From Maritalea mediterranea (lineage in GTDB: Bacteria > Pseudomonadota > Alphaproteobacteria > Rhizobiales > Devosiaceae), in the NCBI RefSeq assembly GCF_021568695.1, contig NZ_JAKGTI010000002.1:186001-250000 (forward strand): 64,000 nucleotides of DNA. The letters run 5' to 3'. The notes under the pieces are model-generated. The model had not been told where the DNA came from and made no database searches. It was given only the letters and a program-made list of their open reading frames with translations. The translations under genes were made by a program, and so were the position numbers. Below, in pieces: positions 61,662 to 64,000 of this stretch; position 1 is the stretch's first letter; each line of letters opens with the position of its first letter.

Positions 61662-63602
61662 TTAGCGGTTTTCGCGATTTTCGATCAAATCATCAACCAC
61701 AGATGGGTCCGCAAGTGTCGATGTATCGCCCAATGAGCCGAAATCGTTCTCAGCCACCTTGCGCAGAATGCGGCGCATGATTTTGCCTGAGCGGGTTTTG
61801 GGCAAACCGGGTGCGAACTGGATCAGGTCTGGCGACGCAATAGGACCTATTTCTTTGCGGACCCAATTGCGCAACTCTTTCTTCAGCTCGTCACTTGGTT
61901 CTTCACCCGTCATCAAGGTGACATAGCAATAAACGCCCTGCCCCTTCACATCATGCGGATAGCCCACCACGGCAGCTTCAGACACTTTGTCGTGTGCCAC
62001 CAACGCGCTTTCAATCTCGGCGGTGCCCATCCGGTGACCGGAAACATTCAACACGTCATCCACGCGACCAGTGATCCAATAATAGCCATCCTTATCGCGG
62101 CGACAGCCATCGCCGGAGAAGTAATAGCCCTTATAGGTCTCGAAATATGTGGAAACGAACCGCTTATGGTCGCCATATACGGTGCGCATCTGGCCGGGCC
62201 AGCTGTCTTTGATGCAGAGCACACCCTCTGTCTCTGTTTCCGTCTGGACCTTGCCTTCCTGATCCAGAATTTCCGGCTGCACGCCATAGAAAGGCTTGGT
62301 GGCAGAACCCGGCTTGGTTGGCGTCGCGCCCGGCAAAGGCGTGATCATAAAACCACCAGTTTCTGTCTGCCACCATGTGTCAACAATCGCGCATTTTCCG
62401 CGGCCCACATGCTTGTTGTACCATTCCCAGGCTTCGGGGTTGATGGGCTCGCCCACCGTGCCCAAAATCCGTAATGAGGACAGGTCCGCCCCTTCAACAT
62501 ATTTGTCGCCGGCGCCCATCAAGGCCCGGATCGCGGTTGGCGCGGTATAAAAAATGTTAACCTTGTGCTTGTCACACACCTGCCAGAAGCGTGAGGCGTC
62601 CGGATAGTTTGGCACCCCTTCAAACATCAAAGTGGTCGCACCGTTCGCCAGTGGACCGTAAAGAATATAGGAGTGACCAGTGACCCAGCCCACATCAGCC
62701 GTGCACCAGTAAATATCACCCTGGCGATAGTCGAAGGTCACTTCATGGGTCAGCGAGGCATAAACCAGATAACCACCTGTGGTGTGCAACACACCCTTTG
62801 GCGTGCCGGTGGAACCAGAAGTGTAAAGAATGAAAAGCGGATCTTCTGCATTCATGCGTTCCGGTTTGCAAAACTCGTCAATGCCATTTGCCGCTTCGTG
62901 CCACCATACATCGCGGCCGCCCTTCATTTTGATGTCGTTGCCGGTGTTCTCGACCACCAGCACTTTCTCCACCCCATGGGCATGTTTAAGAGCTTCGTCC
63001 ACATTGGCTTTCAACGGAACGGTCTTACCGCCACGACGGCCTTCGTCAGCGGTGATCACGACCGCGCTGTCGCAGTCGTTAATGCGGCCCGCAAGGGCTT
63101 CGGGCGAGAAACCGCCAAATACAACCGAGTGCACTGCACCAATGCGGGTACAGGCCAGCATGGCATAAGCGGCTTCCGGGATCATGGGCAGATAGATGGT
63201 AACGCGGTCACCTTTTTTGACGCCCAGCTCTTTCAGCACATTGGCAAAGCGGCACACGCGACGGTGTAGCTGCGCATAAGTGATGTGCTCATCCGTGTCC
63301 GGCTCATCGCCTTCCCAGATGATGGCGGTTTCGTCCGCACGGTCTTTCAAATGCCGGTCGATACAGTTAACGGAAACGTTCAACTCGCCATCTTCAAACC
63401 ATTTGATGGACACATCGGGATATTCAAATGTGGTGTTTTTGATTTTGGTCGGCTCTTTCATCCAGTCGATGCGTTTGGCCTGCTCTTTCCAAAATCCTTC
63501 AGGGTCATTCACAGACTGCGCGTAAAGCGCGTCATATTGATCCTTTGTGGTCAATGTGCGTGAGACAATATCTTCAGGTGGTTGGTAAATGTCCGAACTC
63601 AT
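61662..63602 (-). CDS. acs: Acetyl-CoA synthetase
   Basis: A 646-residue AMP-forming enzyme of normal length. It converts acetate, ATP and CoA to acetyl-CoA. Signatures: [20 protein letters not shown] (A3 loop), [36 protein letters not shown], and the C-terminal TRSGKIMRR with the Lys that is acetylated in homologues. GGAGGAACC lies before the ATG. A long GC terminator follows. Confidence 0.97.
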   Translation of the reverse strand: MSSDIYQPPEDIVSRTLTTKDQYDALYAQSVNDPEGFWKEQAKRIDWMKEPTKIKNTTFEYPDVSIKWFEDGELNVSVNCIDRHLKDRADETAIIWEGDEPDTDEHITYAQLHRRVCRFANVLKELGVKKGDRVTIYLPMIPEAAYAMLACTRIGAVHSVVFGGFSPEALAGRINDCDSAVVITADEGRRGGKTVPLKANVDEALKHAHGVEKVLVVENTGNDIKMKGGRDVWWHEAANGIDEFCKPERMNAEDPLFILYTSGSTGTPKGVLHTTGGYLVYASLTHEVTFDYRQGDIYWCTADVGWVTGHSYILYGPLANGATTLMFEGVPNYPDASRFWQVCDKHKVNIFYTAPTAIRALMGAGDKYVEGADLSSLRILGTVGEPINPEAWEWYNKHVGRGKCAIVDTWWQTETGGFMITPLPGATPTKPGSATKPFYGVQPEILDQEGKVQTETETEGVLCIKDSWPGQMRTVYGDHKRFVSTYFETYKGYYFSGDGCRRDKDGYYWITGRVDDVLNVSGHRMGTAEIESALVAHDKVSEAAVVGYPHDVKGQGVYCYVTLMTGEEPSDELKKELRNWVRKEIGPIASPDLIQFAPGLPKTRSGKIMRRILRKVAENDFGSLGDTSTLADPSVVDDLIENRENR

Positions 63603-63867
63603 TGGACGGTTCCTCCTCGATCAATCCAATCATAAAGAGATCGTTGCCGACCTCTCGTTGAATACGGTCAACACACATCCATTTGAATATGTGAGTTGTC
63701 CCCACAACACCGTGATAAAAGGGCTAATGGTTGCGACGCGTTCGGTCAATATCACCAATGGTTTTTTAGACCTGTTTTCGTATTTCTTTGTGCCAAACCA
63801 TCCATATTCAACACTTTTAAAGAACATTACCGCATACTCCAGCGCGGACCAAATGGGGGAAATCGAC

Positions 63868-64000
63868 ATGTCTGACGCCAAAACGCCGAACTTTCGGCCC
63901 GCCCGTCGCGACGAGATTGAATGGGTGCTGCACACGGTGCATCAGGCCATAGATGAATCAGAATTTTACTGTGACGAATTCAAACAAACCGAACGCGAAC
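63868..64000 (+). CDS. Start of a probable GNAT-type acetyltransferase, cut by window edge
   Basis: 44 codons are present. They begin MSDAKTPNFRPARRDEIEWV, with GGGGGAAATCGAC before the ATG. The FRPARRDE start resembles the first strand and turn of GNAT acetyltransferases; the rest is outside the window, so the call is tentative. It is divergent from acs with a 265-bp gap. Confidence 0.5.
   Translation, partial: MSDAKTPNFRPARRDEIEWVLHTVHQAIDESEFYCDEFKQTERE

Noticed and set aside
63630-63935. Leftward gene upstream of acs
   Set aside because: No ribosome site or domain; it overlaps the start of a better-supported rightward gene.

Overview
The window is chromosomal DNA of an alphaproteobacterium, most likely a motile, polar-growing member of the Hyphomicrobiales (Rhizobiales). 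The evidence is: flagellar genes typical of the class (fliX, flbT, flaF, motE, a DUF6468 protein, five tandem flagellins), a one-cysteine DksA, boxes matching the CtrA consensus TTAA-N7-TTAA, and a 1674-residue coiled-coil membrane protein resembling the Growth Pole Ring (GPR) protein of Agrobacterium. No rRNA, tRNA or CRISPR array was recognised. The genus is not determinable by eye.

Left part (1-26.4 kb) is a flagellar/motility region. A leftward operon fliL-fliM-DUF6468-motE-(partial secreted protein) diverges from a rightward operon flgF-flgG-flgA-flgH. A short non-flagellar insert follows: a DMT exporter with a divergent MarR regulator, a coiled-coil protein, a papain-like candidate and dksA. 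Then come fliX, divergent flgI-flgJ-flgN, a small unknown gene, five flagellin genes each with its own terminator, and flbT-flaF. The leftward flgE-flgK-flgL operon closes the region. Sigma-54 promoters (flgF, flgI, flgE) and CtrA-like boxes (fliL, flagellins 2-5) can be read directly.

Middle part (26.5-39.6 kb) is a patchwork: a small ATPase, metA, a secreted hydrolase with a PadR regulator, a DUF2087 protein, two AT-rich orphan membrane proteins, the ycjX/ycjF pair and an MFS transporter. Its intergenic spaces carry two repeat systems. One is a family of short palindromes, GTCA-arm-CTTGA-arm-TCCA, whose arms change together between copies. The other is a GC-rich element with a 52-bp period. 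A 95-codon GIY-YIG nuclease gene at 37.4-37.7 kb is tightly bracketed by two palindromes in opposite orientation and lies beside a 66-bp remnant of an MFS gene. This is the best candidate in the window for an undescribed (mobile) system.

Right part (39.6-64 kb) holds an assimilatory sulfur operon (cysG-DUF2849-cysI-cysH/DUF934 fusion, then ferredoxin reductase and ferredoxin), a second ferredoxin, an Hpt phosphotransfer protein divergent from the GPR-like giant gene with a perfect CtrA-type box between them, an MFS transporter, a glycosyltransferase/LpxH-like phosphatase pair, a GH3 hydrolase and a signalling cluster (two FecR-domain secreted proteins and a CHASE2-PAS-GGDEF-EAL protein). One FecR paralogue is interrupted by an in-frame stop. 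acs (acetyl-CoA synthetase) and the start of a probable acetyltransferase gene end the window.
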